From contig JAFZSQ010000049.1 in NCBI GenBank assembly GCA_017619295.1, positions 1 to 55,479 on the forward strand: a DNA stretch of 55,479 nt. Reading direction: 5' to 3'. Below, piece after piece: positions 34,319 through 43,753 of this stretch. The notes under the pieces were generated by a model. It was not told where the DNA came from. It made no database searches and was given only the letters and a program-made list of their open reading frames with translations. This DNA is from Lachnospiraceae bacterium (GTDB taxonomy: Bacteria > Bacillota > Clostridia > Lachnospirales > Lachnospiraceae). The stretch's first letter is position 1, and each line of letters starts with the position of its first letter. The translations under genes and the position numbers were made by a program.

Positions 34319-34352
34319 ATTATATGTATTGTTTGTCACACGGCAGTCACAC
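34319..34352 (-). promoter_or_regulatory. Promoter and direct-repeat operator of the second surface operon
   Basis: Minus-strand GTGTGAC (34352-34346), four bases, GTGTGAC (34341-34335), ten bases, TATAAT (34324-34319). Transcription would start about 55 bases before the GTG start. No -35 box is present. Heptamer, period and distance to the -10 box match the promoter at 28721-28754 exactly, while the spacer bases differ, which argues for a real protein-binding site. Confidence 0.75.
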
Positions 34353-34380
34353 GGCTAAAAAAAATATAAAGCAATAAAAA

Positions 34381-34402
34381 AAACTCGGTGTTACCCGAGT
34401 TT
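34381..34402 (-). terminator. Terminator of the rsmF operon
   Basis: Stem AAACTCGG/CCGAGTTT around a short loop, followed on the minus strand by a run of T. The rsmF stop codon lies inside the stem. Confidence 0.88.
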
Positions 34403-35728
34403 CTTTCTGAGTCCTTTTGGATAATGATTTTTTACCGTTCCGCCTCCGGCTTTTCCCCAGCCAAGGCTCATACCGTTTACACACACTATGCCCCAGCCCT
34501 TAAGATTAGGGTCACAGTTTACCGTGAGACCTTCTATATAAGATGAAGCTTCATTGATATCGGTATCAAAAAATCTAACCGCATCTTCCGTAGCCATGGC
34601 AAGAGCAAAAGCATGCTCCGGCTCAAACCTGTTCTTTTTAAAGCTTCCGAGAGCCAGACCCGGTCTTAGGACCTTAAGGCCCGAAAGCGACGGGCAATCC
34701 TCCGGCAAAAGATACAGCATATCCTTGTATGCGCAGAAGTTTCCTTCCTTTATCCTCTTATATAAATGAGAAGTGTTCTTTACAGTGTCTTCCATAAATT
34801 CGTTGAAACTTGTTGAATCAAGTTTTAACTTCTGCAAGGTGCCTCTTTCGTAGCCACCCTTCGGAACAGAAGTAACTGCAGCCCCTTCCTTCTCAAAAAC
34901 TGCCATAAAATGGCCTTCTCCCTCCACCTTATGGGGAAGCATTCTCTCTGAGGATATAAGCTTCGTATCCTCATATTCCTTCACAAACCACTCTGCGTTC
35001 CCTTCGTTCTCCCCGTACTCAAAGGTGCAGGTGGAGTAAACCAGCCTTCCGCCGGGGCAAAGCATTCTGTGCGCCGCGTCAAGAATCTGCCTCTGCCTTT
35101 CAATGCAGGTTTCCACATTGGTAACGCTCCACTCATCTATCGCCTCAGGATGTTTTCTGAACATTCCCTCTCCCGAGCAGGGCGCATCCACAAGTATCCT
35201 TTGGAAAAACCCTTCAAACCTCTCAGCTAATGCATCAGGCATCTCACTTACAGTAAGTGCATTAATGATTCCCATTCTCTCCATGTTCTCTGAGAGAATC
35301 TTGGCTCTTGAGGGGATTGGCTCATTTGAAATAAGAATGCCTTCTCCCTTAAGAAGCGCACCTATCTGAGTGGACTTTCCTCCGGGAGCGGCGCAAAGAT
35401 CAAGCACATGCATGCCGGGCTTCACATCAAGTAAGGTCACGGGCTTCATGGCGCTGGCTTCCTGAATGTAATAAGCTCCGGCCTCATGAAAGGGGTGCTT
35501 GCCCGGTGCATCCTCTTCCTCATAATAGAAGCCCTGTTCACACCAGGGAATATCTGTTAAGGAAAAAGGAAGTTCCGCCTTCGAAACTTCCTTATCATTC
35601 ACCTTTTTGAGCGAATTAATTCTAAGGGAGCGGCGGGCTTTCGCATCATAGGAACCATAAAAGGCCTCCCAGTCCTCTCCAAAGAATTCCTTCATTCTTT
35701 CTATGTAATCAATAGGTAAATTGTTCAT
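34391..35728 (-). CDS. rsmF: RsmF-like rRNA (cytosine-C5) methyltransferase
   Basis: A 445-residue SAM-dependent m5C methyltransferase of the NOL1/NOP2/Sun group. The SAM site is LDLCAAPGGKSTQIG; catalytic cysteines are in DAPCSGEGMFRK and YSTCTFEYGEN. The C-terminal 150 residues hold the RsmF-type extension and a PUA-like end (GWGIVCVNGMSLGWGKA). It would modify rRNA in the small subunit; the exact position is not certain. The start at 35728 has an AAAGGA site. It overlaps or follows the aldose epimerase gene closely and ends in a terminator. Confidence 0.88.
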   Translation of the reverse strand: MNNLPIDYIERMKEFFGEDWEAFYGSYDAKARRSLRINSLKKVNDKEVSKAELPFSLTDIPWCEQGFYYEEEDAPGKHPFHEAGAYYIQEASAMKPVTLLDVKPGMHVLDLCAAPGGKSTQIGALLKGEGILISNEPIPSRAKILSENMERMGIINALTVSEMPDALAERFEGFFQRILVDAPCSGEGMFRKHPEAIDEWSVTNVETCIERQRQILDAAHRMLCPGGRLVYSTCTFEYGENEGNAEWFVKEYEDTKLISSERMLPHKVEGEGHFMAVFEKEGAAVTSVPKGGYERGTLQKLKLDSTSFNEFMEDTVKNTSHLYKRIKEGNFCAYKDMLYLLPEDCPSLSGLKVLRPGLALGSFKKNRFEPEHAFALAMATEDAVRFFDTDINEASSYIEGLTVNCDPNLKGWGIVCVNGMSLGWGKAGGGTVKNHYPKGLRKKLG

Positions 35729-35741
35729 TCCTAATCCTTTA

Positions 35742-36620
35742 TCAGATCTCAATCAAATAGGATGTGTTAAACTCCTCATCCTTTTCAAGTCGGTTCACGA
35801 AATCCCTGTTCTGAAGAACGCCATCGGAGCCTAATCTGTCACATCTTCCAAGCCAGGGTTCGATGCAAACATACGGGGTTCCGGGCTCAAAGCAAGACCA
35901 GATACCGTAAACCGGTGCATCCATTGTCATGGTGACGTAGGGTTTTCTGTCAGCTCCTGCAAGGGAAACCTTGTTAATTCCCTGATTCTCCATGACCAGC
36001 GCATCTCCGTCGAAGAGATTGTCGCTTATGGGAAGGTATCCATCCTTTAATTCAAAAACCGTATAAACCTCATTTACGAGGCCCTGCTCCAAATCTACTC
36101 CACGGCTTACAATCTCGTCTTTATCATGGAACAAAACGAAGCAGTCTCTTCTTCTCTCTCCCTCATTGATAGGACAAACGAATCCGGGGTGAGCTCCAAG
36201 CATAAAATACATCTCATCTCCCGTCTCATTCTTCACTTTGAAGTCTGCTTTTACGCTTCTTCCGGATATGCTAAAAGTTATATCAAGATTAAACTTAAAA
36301 GGGTATACCTTTAAGGTCTCTTCTGTATCCTTAAGGGTGAAAGTCGCTGATTCTTTCGTGCAACCGCTGACACTGAACACTGAGTCGCTGGCGAATCCGT
36401 GAGGTGTCATCTGATAGGTCTTTCCCCTGTAGCTGTATTCCTTGTTTATACAGCGTCCAACGAAGGGAAACAGTACAGGTGAGCACTTGCCCCAAAACTT
36501 AGGGTCCGCACACCACATGTATTCCTTGCCGGTCTTCTTATCCACCAGGGAAACCATCTGAGCCCCCAGCTCATCGATTTCTACGCTGATTTCATCGTTT
36601 TCAAGTTTAATTCTTGCCAT
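35742..36620 (-). CDS. Aldose 1-epimerase family protein (LacX-like)
   Basis: A 292-residue galactose-mutarotase-fold protein. Family features include ISVEIDELGAQMVSLVDKK, YMWCADPKFWGKCSPVLFPF, MTPHGFA, MLGAHPGF and IWSCFEPGTPYVCIEPWLG. It would interconvert alpha and beta anomers of a hexose in the cytosol; the LacX subgroup's exact substrate is not established. No signal peptide. It precedes rsmF on the same strand and has a GGGGA site. Neighbours give no pathway clue. Confidence 0.85.
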   Translation of the reverse strand: MARIKLENDEISVEIDELGAQMVSLVDKKTGKEYMWCADPKFWGKCSPVLFPFVGRCINKEYSYRGKTYQMTPHGFASDSVFSVSGCTKESATFTLKDTEETLKVYPFKFNLDITFSISGRSVKADFKVKNETGDEMYFMLGAHPGFVCPINEGERRRDCFVLFHDKDEIVSRGVDLEQGLVNEVYTVFELKDGYLPISDNLFDGDALVMENQGINKVSLAGADRKPYVTMTMDAPVYGIWSCFEPGTPYVCIEPWLGRCDRLGSDGVLQNRDFVNRLEKDEEFNTSYLIEI

Positions 36621-36637
36621 TTGTAATTCCCCGTTCT

Positions 36638-37108
36638 TTATTTATTTATTACTCCGTAGAGCAATGCTCCGATCTTATAGCACATATATCCGACTATTAC
36701 TCCCAGAGTATTAAGAATCAAATCGTCCACGTCAAAGGCTCCCACGCCCAATACCAGCTGCAAAGTCTCTACAGCCATGGAAACCAGGAATCCTATGGCG
36801 GTCATAAGGAGAACATTGTGCTTCTTTTTCCAGGCAAAAGGAAGAAGGAAGCCCAAAGGCGCTAAAATAAACAGGTTGCCAAAAAGATTGGCAAAGCTGT
36901 TCAGTGAATAACGATATCTGATATACATATTTATGGTCTTAAAGGGGATAAAATTGGCTCTTGAAAGTCCATAGGTTACTATGCTCTTATCCCATAACCT
37001 TAAGATGTGGTAAAACTCTGAAAGGGGATATCTGAATACCAGTATTCTTGCGGCAATAATCAGATATATCCAGAACAGAATATAGAAAACTTTATTCCTT
37101 GTGTTCAT
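36638..37108 (-). CDS. VanZ-like membrane protein
   Basis: A 156-residue membrane protein with four predicted segments and the VanZ pattern (FIPFKTINMYIRY, LFGNLFILAPLGFLLP, ETLQLVLGVGAFDVDDLILNTLG). VanZ relatives can give low-level teicoplanin resistance, but the general role is unknown. Its start overlaps the end of the AI-2E transporter-like gene by 17 bases, so they are likely cotranscribed. Confidence 0.85.
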   Translation of the reverse strand: MNTRNKVFYILFWIYLIIAARILVFRYPLSEFYHILRLWDKSIVTYGLSRANFIPFKTINMYIRYRYSLNSFANLFGNLFILAPLGFLLPFAWKKKHNVLLMTAIGFLVSMAVETLQLVLGVGAFDVDDLILNTLGVIVGYMCYKIGALLYGVINK

Positions 37109-38267
37109 GATCGGTCCTATCTATATCGGCCATATCTTCATCAGTAAGGCGTCTGAAATTATTGATTCCGTTAATCAGAATCTTGGCGCTGTTTATGGTT
37201 GTATCAAAGATTCCCTCCTGATACATTGTGTAAACCACGATTCCAACGGGAATTGCAAGGAGCATTCCCGGCACGCCGTCTATCTGGAATCCTACAAATA
37301 AAAGAATAACTGTAACAAATGTGGGTAATCCCACCGAGTCTCCTACTACCTTGGGCTGAATGAGCTGTCTGAAAAGCTGGCTCACACCCCAAAGAACCAG
37401 AAGGCCTATGGCCATCTTGTAATCGTTTCTCACGAAGGAGACGATACTCCAGGGAACCAGAGCCGTACCTGTACCAAGAATGGGCAAAAGGTCAAGGATT
37501 GCAATGCCCAGAGCAATAATCCAGACATAGTCAACTCTCAGTATTACCAGCCCTGCGGCTATAATAAGGAAAACCCAGAATTCTATGATAAGCTGCGCCT
37601 TAATGTAACCTCCGATTGATCTGGAGAGGCTTCTTTTTACCATGTTGTATCTTATATTGATTGCCTTAGGCATGTTCTTGTCGAACCATTCTGCCAATAT
37701 CTTCTTGTCTGCAACAAAGAAGTAAGATGAAATAAGGCAAAAGATTATTCCGATTATCACAGCGGGCAGCTGCTTCGCAAAGTTTCCGATGGCCGTGATT
37801 GTGGGAGATGTTGCTGTTGATACGATTTCCGAGAACAGCTCATCCATGTAGGAACTGATATTAACAGGGTTAAGTTTCGAACGAACGGGGAAGTTCTTAA
37901 ATACCTTTGAGAACCAGTTTCCCGCTTCGGTCACGTCTCCCTCAAGTCTGGTCCAGAGATTGGGGAATTCTTCCACAAATCCCATACCCTGCTCAATGAG
38001 AATGGAGATGATGAAGTACAAAAACAATACCACTATTGCAATAACCGCCACGATTACGAAAACCGTTCCGGCTTTTCTCCTTATTCTCAGTTTCTCCTCA
38101 AAGAATTTGACTATAGGTGAGGCTATTGCACCAATCAATGCACCTATGACAAAGGGAAGGAAAAACACAAGAATCTTCGGCAGTGCGAATATTACCAGAA
38201 GTAACATCAACAGTGCCAATATCAAATTCAATGATACCTTCAAGTATTTCTTGAATGAATCGCTCAT
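37092..38267 (-). CDS. AI-2E family transporter-like membrane protein
   Basis: A 391-residue polytopic protein of the PerM/YtvI/AI-2E exporter family with about eight membrane segments. Its signature region is ILDLLPILGTGTALVPWSIV, followed by QPKVVGDSVGLPTFVTVILL and an amphipathic C-terminal tail. Members move small molecules or ions (for example Na+/H+ or autoinducer-2); the substrate here is unknown. Its ATG overlaps the stop codon of engB (TAATG), which makes an engB-ytvI-vanZ transcript likely. Confidence 0.87.
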   Translation of the reverse strand: MSDSFKKYLKVSLNLILALLMLLLVIFALPKILVFFLPFVIGALIGAIASPIVKFFEEKLRIRRKAGTVFVIVAVIAIVVLFLYFIISILIEQGMGFVEEFPNLWTRLEGDVTEAGNWFSKVFKNFPVRSKLNPVNISSYMDELFSEIVSTATSPTITAIGNFAKQLPAVIIGIIFCLISSYFFVADKKILAEWFDKNMPKAINIRYNMVKRSLSRSIGGYIKAQLIIEFWVFLIIAAGLVILRVDYVWIIALGIAILDLLPILGTGTALVPWSIVSFVRNDYKMAIGLLVLWGVSQLFRQLIQPKVVGDSVGLPTFVTVILLFVGFQIDGVPGMLLAIPVGIVVYTMYQEGIFDTTINSAKILINGINNFRRLTDEDMADIDRTDHEHKE

Positions 38268-38857
38268 TATTGCTCCTCAATTAATGAATCTATAATCTCA
38301 TATATTTCATCTCTGCCCTGTTTAGATGTGGCAGAGAAGGGGATAACCATAGTTCCGGGGACAACCTTTAAGCCTTCCTTCACAGCCTTAACCTGCTTTG
38401 CAAGCTGGCTTCTGTTAATCTTGTCGGCTTTGGTGGCTATTACAATGGGTTCAAAGCCCTGCTTAAGTATCCACTCATACATAAGCTTATCGTTGGCTGA
38501 GGGGTCGTGTCTTATATCGATAAGAAGAAAGACGCGCCTTAGCTGCTTTGATTTGTGAAGATAATTCTCGATCATCTTGCCCCACTTTGCCTTCACTTCC
38601 TCGTTGGCCTTGGCATAGCCGTAGCCCGGAAGGTCCACAAAATAAATGGCATCATTCACGTTATAGAAATTTATGGTCTGGGTTTTACCGGGCTGGGATG
38701 ATGTTCTTGCAAGGGATTTGCGGTTCATAAGAGCATTTATAAGGGATGACTTGCCCACGTTACTCTTACCTGCAAAAGCTATCTCCGGCAGTACATTATC
38801 CGGCAGCGTACTGGTTATTCCACAGACTGTTTCTAAGCTGACATTTTTAATAACCAT
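38267..38857 (-). CDS. engB: Ribosome-biogenesis GTPase YsxC/EngB
   Basis: A 196-residue GTPase with all G motifs visible: G1 GKSNVGKSSLIN, G2 region SQPGKTQTINFY, G3 DLPGYGYAK, G4 ATKADK, G5 FSATSKQG. It assists late assembly of the 50S subunit. Length is typical. It follows clpX, separated by a terminator, and has its own promoter. A GAGGAT site precedes the ATG. Confidence 0.95.
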   Translation of the reverse strand: MVIKNVSLETVCGITSTLPDNVLPEIAFAGKSNVGKSSLINALMNRKSLARTSSQPGKTQTINFYNVNDAIYFVDLPGYGYAKANEEVKAKWGKMIENYLHKSKQLRRVFLLIDIRHDPSANDKLMYEWILKQGFEPIVIATKADKINRSQLAKQVKAVKEGLKVVPGTMVIPFSATSKQGRDEIYEIIDSLIEEQ

Positions 38858-38885
38858 CGTTATGTTATCCTCATTCTTCCCATGA

Positions 38886-38915
38886 ATTATAACACTAATA
38901 AGGAATAGGTGACAA
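38886..38915 (-). promoter_or_regulatory. Promoter of the engB operon
   Basis: Minus-strand TTGTCA (38915-38910), an 18-base spacer and TATAAT (38891-38886). A small GC hairpin, GGGCG-N3-CGCCC (38916-38928), lies just upstream of the -35 box. Confidence 0.65.
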
Positions 38916-38970
38916 GGGCGGAGCGCCCGTAATAAGAGTGTCTTGCGATAAATTTAAGAAGATATTAATA

Positions 38971-38997
38971 AAGGGCATCAAGTAAGATGATGCCCTT
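38971..38997 (-). terminator. Terminator after clpX
   Basis: Stem AAGGGCATCA/TGATGCCCTT with a seven-base loop, followed by a modest T/A-rich stretch on the minus strand, six bases past the clpX stop. Confidence 0.8.
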
Positions 38998-39002
38998 AAA
39001 AA

Positions 39003-40313
39003 CTATTTTCTTTCCACAACAGGTTTCTCTGTTCCGTCCACCGACGCCTTTGTGATTCTGCAGCTCACAATGGAATCATCGGAAGGAATCTCATACATTA
39101 CATCCATCATGATGTTCTCAACAATGGATCTTAAGCCTCTGGCTCCTGTCTTATGCTTAACAGCTTTCTCAGCGATGGCATCCAAAGCGTCATCGTCGAA
39201 GGTAAGCTTAACATCGTCATATTCGAAGAGCTTTGCGTACTGCTTAACAAGTGCATTCTTGGGCTCCTTAAGGATTCTTATGAGTGCATCCTTGTCCAGG
39301 CCGTCAAGAGAAACGTTTATGGGAACACGTCCGATAAACTCAGGGATAAGTCCGAACTTAACCAAATCCTGAGGTGTAACCTCCTTGAGAAGTTCAGAAA
39401 TCTCTCTTACGTTCTTGCTCTTAACCTCTGAGTCAAAACCGATTGCTCTCTTATCAAGCCTCTCCTCAACAATCTTCTCCAATCCGTCAAAAGCACCGCC
39501 ACAGATAAAGAGAATGTTTGTGGTGTCTATCTGGATAAGCTCCTGATGAGGATGCTTACGTCCGCCCTGAGGGGGAACGCTTGCCTGAGTACCTTCAATT
39601 ATCTTAAGAAGTGCCTGCTGAACACCTTCACCTGATACGTCTCTTGTGATGGATACGTTCTCGGACTTCTTGGTAATCTTGTCAATCTCGTCGATATAGA
39701 CGATTCCGACTTCAGCTCTGTCGATATCATAGTCGGCATTCTGAATGAGTTTAAGAAGAATGTTCTCAACATCTTCGCCCACATATCCGGCTTCCGTCAG
39801 TGTGGTTGCATCGGCAATAGCGAAGGGCACATTGATAATCTTGGCCAAAGTCTGGGCAAGGTAAGTCTTACCTGAACCTGTGGGACCAAGCATGATAATG
39901 TTACTCTTCTGAAGCTCAACCTCATTGTGATCGGGCTCAGGCTGCTGCTGTCTGCTATGATGATGTTTCTTGCTCTCTTCCTCTTCCTTGTTGGCCTTTA
40001 CCCTCTTGTAGTGGTTGTAGACCGCAACGGAAAGAACCTTCTTGGCTTCCTCCTGACCTATAACATACTCGTCAAGGAATGCCTTTATCTGGGCAGGCTT
40101 AAGAAGCTTAATGGTATTCTTATCCTCGGTAAAACCGTCATAAATCTCTTCAGGATTCTCATTGGGTTCTGTGTCATCCATTATCTCACGACAAATCTCT
40201 ACGCATTCATCGCAGATATAGATACCCGCAGGTCCGGAAATCATCTTCTTAACCGCTTCCTGAGGCTTACCGCAAAAAGAGCATTTAATTCTGTCGTCTT
40301 TTCTTCCGGCCAT
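39003..40313 (-). CDS. clpX: ClpX, ATPase subunit of the ClpXP protease
   Basis: A 436-residue AAA+ unfoldase. The N-terminal zinc-binding domain shows CSFCGKP and CDECVEIC. Walker A is GPTGSGKT, Walker [10 protein letters not shown], with the pore and ring-forming motifs [11 protein letters not shown] and GFDSE. A His/Gln-rich insert ([17 protein letters not shown]) lies between the zinc domain and the AAA domain. The IGF-loop, which docks onto ClpP, lies in the KRAIGFDSE region. Two bases after clpP; standard tig-clpP-clpX order. Confidence 0.97.
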   Translation of the reverse strand: MAGRKDDRIKCSFCGKPQEAVKKMISGPAGIYICDECVEICREIMDDTEPNENPEEIYDGFTEDKNTIKLLKPAQIKAFLDEYVIGQEEAKKVLSVAVYNHYKRVKANKEEEESKKHHHSRQQQPEPDHNEVELQKSNIIMLGPTGSGKTYLAQTLAKIINVPFAIADATTLTEAGYVGEDVENILLKLIQNADYDIDRAEVGIVYIDEIDKITKKSENVSITRDVSGEGVQQALLKIIEGTQASVPPQGGRKHPHQELIQIDTTNILFICGGAFDGLEKIVEERLDKRAIGFDSEVKSKNVREISELLKEVTPQDLVKFGLIPEFIGRVPINVSLDGLDKDALIRILKEPKNALVKQYAKLFEYDDVKLTFDDDALDAIAEKAVKHKTGARGLRSIVENIMMDVMYEIPSDDSIVSCRITKASVDGTEKPVVERK

Positions 40314-40315
40314 TA

Positions 40316-40924
40316 TTACTTCTTCTCGCTATCGTTAGAGTTCTTGTGATTTGTGATAACTTTATCGATAAGGCCATAAGCCAATGCTTCTTCAGCACTC
40401 TTCCAGTTGTCACGCTCTGTATCATTGGCAATCTCTTCATAGGTCTTGCCACAGTTCTCTGCAAGCATACGGTTCATCTTCTCTTTGGTAGCAAGGATGT
40501 GCTTAGCTGCGATTTCAATCTCAGTAGCCTGACCCTGTGCACCGCCGAGAGGCTGGTGAATCATAATCTCTGCATTGGGAAGAGCCATTCTCTTACCCTT
40601 TGTTCCGCCTGCAAGAAGGAATGCGCCCATGCTGGCTGCCATTCCGATACAGATTGTTGAAACGTCACACTTGATGTAACGCATTGTATCGTAGATTGCA
40701 AGTCCTGCGGAAATGCTTCCGCCCGGGCTGTTGATATAGAAGTGAATATCCTTATCGGGATCCTCAGCTTCAAGGAATAACATCTGAGCCACAACAAGAC
40801 TTGCTGTTGTATCGTTTACTTCTTCTCCAAGAAAGATGATTCTGTCCTTAAGAAGTCTGGAATAGATATCATAAGAACGCTCACCTCTGCTGGTTTGTTC
40901 AATGACATAAGGTACTAAACTCAT
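40316..40924 (-). CDS. clpP: ClpP, proteolytic subunit of the ClpXP protease
   Basis: A 202-residue serine protease. The nucleophile lies in [13 protein letters not shown], His in [17 protein letters not shown], and Asp in [12 protein letters not shown]. Fourteen subunits form the closed degradation chamber fed by ClpX. Length is standard. The short N-terminal stretch [22 protein letters not shown] matches mature ClpP, so no long propeptide. It is between tig and clpX. Confidence 0.97.
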   Translation of the reverse strand: MSLVPYVIEQTSRGERSYDIYSRLLKDRIIFLGEEVNDTTASLVVAQMLFLEAEDPDKDIHFYINSPGGSISAGLAIYDTMRYIKCDVSTICIGMAASMGAFLLAGGTKGKRMALPNAEIMIHQPLGGAQGQATEIEIAAKHILATKEKMNRMLAENCGKTYEEIANDTERDNWKSAEEALAYGLIDKVITNHKNSNDSEKK

Positions 40925-40948
40925 ATTGTATACCTTCTTTCGTTTGAA

Positions 40949-42400
40949 TTATTCTGCTTTCTTGGTTGTCTTCTTAGCTGCGGGCTTCTTCTCAGCCTTG
41001 GGGGCCTCTGCATCTGCCTTCTTTGTTGTTGTCTTCTTGGCAGCTGTCTTCTTCTCTGCCTTAGGCTCTTCAGCAGCCTCTTCCTTATCGGCCTTCTTAG
41101 CAGCCTTCTTAGCTTCTGCCTTAGCATTGTCAACAATGAACTCTACAGCCTTGTTGATTGCAAGGTCTTCCATAATCTGCTCTTTAGCCTTCTCGTTCTT
41201 TGAAAGAGTATCCTTGATTTCATCTACAGTCATCTGGTAAACCTCAGCCATAGACTCAAGCTCTTTCTGGTAATCTTCTTCGCTTGCTACAATCTTCTCA
41301 GCCTTAACAACTTCCTCAAGAATAAGACGAGCCTGAATCTTACGAAGTGCGTTGGGCTTAACCTGCTCTAAGAGAGCTTCCTTTGTAGCGCCTGTGAACT
41401 GCATGTACTGCTCGAATGAAAGTCCCTGAGAAGTGATTCTCTGAGCGAACTCATCAAGCATCTGTCTCTGCTGAGTCTCAAGCATAGCATCGGGAATATC
41501 CATCTCTGAATCCTCGATGATAGCTGTGATAGCAGCCTCTTCCTTAGCAGCCTTAGCTTCCTGCTCTTTCTTCTCGCCGAGTTTCTTCTTAACGTCTGCC
41601 TTGTACTCAGCAAGTGTCTCGAAATCTGAAACCTCGCTTGCGAACTCATCGTCAAGCTTAGGTAATTCTTTCTCTTTTACTTCCTTAACGGTGCACTTGA
41701 ATGTTGCTGCTTTGCCCTTAAGGTCTTCTGCATGATAATCCTCAGGGAAAGTAACGTTAACTTCCTTCTCCTCACCGATCTTAGCGCCTACAAGCTGATC
41801 CTCGAATCCGGGGATGAAGGAGTTGGAACCGATTGTAAGAGGATAGTTCTCACCCTTACCGCCTTCGAATGCTACACCGTCAACAAATCCTTCGAAATCA
41901 AGAACGATGTCATCATCCTTCTTAACGGGACGCTCAACAGAGATTGTACGAGCGTTTGCTTCACGCTCTTTCTCGATTGCTTCGTTAACCTCTGCTGCAG
42001 ATACTGCAGTGTCGGGAGCTTCTACCTTAACACCTTTGTACTTACCAAGCTTTACAGGGGGCTTAAGAGCAACCTCTGCTGAGAATACGAAGGGCTTTCC
42101 TGCCTCGAGAGTAACAACCTCGATCTTGGGAGAAGAAACGATCTCCTCACCGCACTCATCGTATGCCTTGTCGTAAGCCTCGGGAATAATCTCGTTAGCG
42201 GCATCTTCGTAGAATACTTCCTTGCCGTACATATTTTCAATCATCTTACGGGGAACTTTTCCTTTACGGAAACCGGGGATGCTGATTTTGCCTTTGTTCT
42301 TCTGATAAGCCTTCTCTACTGCCTTCTCGAAGTCCTCTGCGGATACCTCGATGATAAGCTTAGCCATGCTTTTATCTAACTTCTCTACCTTTACGCTCAT
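40949..42400 (-). CDS. tig: Trigger factor (ribosome-associated chaperone)
   Basis: A 483-residue chaperone/prolyl isomerase. The ribosome-binding tail has the GFRKGKVPRKMIENMYG signature near residue 42. The PPIase domain (DDIVLDFEGFVDGVAFEGGK) and the C-terminal arms follow. Trigger factor meets nascent chains at the ribosome exit. It is about 50 residues longer than usual because of a C-terminal Ala/Lys/Glu repeat tail (units like PKAEKKPAAKKTTKKA, about residues 425-483). An AAGGAGG site precedes the ATG. First gene of tig-clpP-clpX. Confidence 0.95.
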   Translation of the reverse strand: MSVKVEKLDKSMAKLIIEVSAEDFEKAVEKAYQKNKGKISIPGFRKGKVPRKMIENMYGKEVFYEDAANEIIPEAYDKAYDECGEEIVSSPKIEVVTLEAGKPFVFSAEVALKPPVKLGKYKGVKVEAPDTAVSAAEVNEAIEKEREANARTISVERPVKKDDDIVLDFEGFVDGVAFEGGKGENYPLTIGSNSFIPGFEDQLVGAKIGEEKEVNVTFPEDYHAEDLKGKAATFKCTVKEVKEKELPKLDDEFASEVSDFETLAEYKADVKKKLGEKKEQEAKAAKEEAAITAIIEDSEMDIPDAMLETQQRQMLDEFAQRITSQGLSFEQYMQFTGATKEALLEQVKPNALRKIQARLILEEVVKAEKIVASEEDYQKELESMAEVYQMTVDEIKDTLSKNEKAKEQIMEDLAINKAVEFIVDNAKAEAKKAAKKADKEEAAEEPKAEKKTAAKKTTTKKADAEAPKAEKKPAAKKTTKKAE

Positions 42401-42538
42401 TTATTTTCCTCCTTGCAGCGTATCATTTCTACTTTATTTATATATTATTTTAAACACACGGAAAGCCACATCCTAACGGACATGGTCGCAGTCATTGTAA
42501 GAGTATAGCATAATTCAATACTAAATTCCAGTATTTTT

Positions 42539-43087
42539 TTAGAGATAAACTATAGCTTTTCCAAGGGCTTTTGAAGCCTCTTCGCCCTTAAAAATTTCAA
42601 CCAGTTTAAGGCCCAAATCAATAGCTGTTCCAACTCCACGGCTTGTGATGAAATGACCGTCCTTAACAACGCTTTCTGTCTTGTAATTTGCGCCTATAAG
42701 TCCGCTCTCGCATCCGGGGTAGCAAGTTGCGTTTTTGCCTTTAAGGATACCAAGCTCGCCATATACGGTAGGTGCCGCGCAGATGGCTGCAAGTTTCTTG
42801 CCCTTCTTGTCAAAATCAAGGATTACCTTGGCAAGTTCCTTATGAGCCTTAAGATTCTGGGTGCCCAGTCCTCCGCCGGGAAGGAAAAGCATGTCGAATC
42901 CGTCATAGCTTAAATCCTCAAAAAGAGCGTCGGCCTTAACGGGGATGTTGTGGCTTCCGTTAACAAGTTTATCGCCCATAATGGAAACGGTGGTAACCTC
43001 AACATTTCCTCTTCTTAACAAATCGATGACTGTAAGTGCCTCAACCTCTTCAAAACCCTCTGCCAAAAAAGCTGCTACTTTTGCCAT
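42539..43087 (-). CDS. DJ-1/PfpI family protein
   Basis: A 182-residue protein of the DJ-1/ThiJ/PfpI superfamily (AAFLAEGFEEVEAL at the start, nucleophile elbow LAAICAAPTVYG, and FITSRGVGTAIDLGL at the end). Relatives act as deglycases, chaperones or oxidative-stress proteins. The start at 43087 follows AAAGGAGCAGGAG; the open frame ten codons upstream lacks a site. It stands alone between tig and the divergent CYTH gene. Confidence 0.88.
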   Translation of the reverse strand: MAKVAAFLAEGFEEVEALTVIDLLRRGNVEVTTVSIMGDKLVNGSHNIPVKADALFEDLSYDGFDMLFLPGGGLGTQNLKAHKELAKVILDFDKKGKKLAAICAAPTVYGELGILKGKNATCYPGCESGLIGANYKTESVVKDGHFITSRGVGTAIDLGLKLVEIFKGEEASKALGKAIVYL

Positions 43088-43261
43088 ATACTCCTGCTCC
43101 TTTTCGCTTAAAATCACAGTGAAAATTACTTTTCAATTATATATCAGAGAGCGCCTTCAAAACAAGGTTTCAGCAACTAAGTTTATACTTTTTTAACTTT
43201 TTTATATGGGGTAAAGATGGTATAATTGAATTGAGTTAAGGAATATACTCGGAGGTTACAA

Positions 43262-43753
43262 ATGGAAATAGAACGCAAGTTTACGGTTAAGACTATTCCC
43301 GAAGATTTATCGCAATATCCCTGCAAGCAGATTGAGCAGGCTTACCTTAATACCGACCCTGTTGTAAGGGTCAGACGAGAGGACGACAAATATACCCTTA
43401 CCTATAAGGGAAAGGGCCTTATGGCCAGAGAAGAATTCACAATGGATCTCAACAAGGAGTCCTATTATCACCTGGCTGCCAAGGCCGACGGAAATATCAT
43501 TTCCAAGAAGAGATACATTATTCCTCTTAAGAACCCCAAGTTCAGAGAAGGCGGACCTCAGCCCCCGGCTGATTACACCTTGACCATCGAGCTTGACGTG
43601 TTTGATGCTCCTTTCGATCCCCTTATTATTGCGGAGATTGAATTTGGCAGTACTGAAGCTGCCGAAGCTTTCGTTCCCCCGGAATGGTTTTACGAGGATG
43701 TCACTTATGACACCGCTTATCATAATTCAACGCTTAGTACTATGAAGTTCTAG
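43262..43753 (+). CDS. CYTH-domain (triphosphate tunnel) protein
   Basis: A 163-residue protein with the N-terminal EIERKF signature (ExExK) of CYTH/triphosphate tunnel metalloenzymes, followed by RVRREDDKYTLTYKGKGLMAREEF and ELDVFDAPFDPLIIAEIEFGS, which line the tunnel with alternating charged residues. Characterised members hydrolyse inorganic triphosphate or thiamine triphosphate; some make cAMP. The activity here is unknown. A CGGAGG site lies before the ATG and a TATAAT at 43221-43226 may be its promoter. The gene ends at a REP-like palindrome. Confidence 0.88.
   Translation: MEIERKFTVKTIPEDLSQYPCKQIEQAYLNTDPVVRVRREDDKYTLTYKGKGLMAREEFTMDLNKESYYHLAAKADGNIISKKRYIIPLKNPKFREGGPQPPADYTLTIELDVFDAPFDPLIIAEIEFGSTEAAEAFVPPEWFYEDVTYDTAYHNSTLSTMKF

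Noticed and set aside
34381-34402. Possible regulatory hairpin for the second surface operon
   Set aside because: Its T run and place past the rsmF stop show that it is the rsmF terminator.
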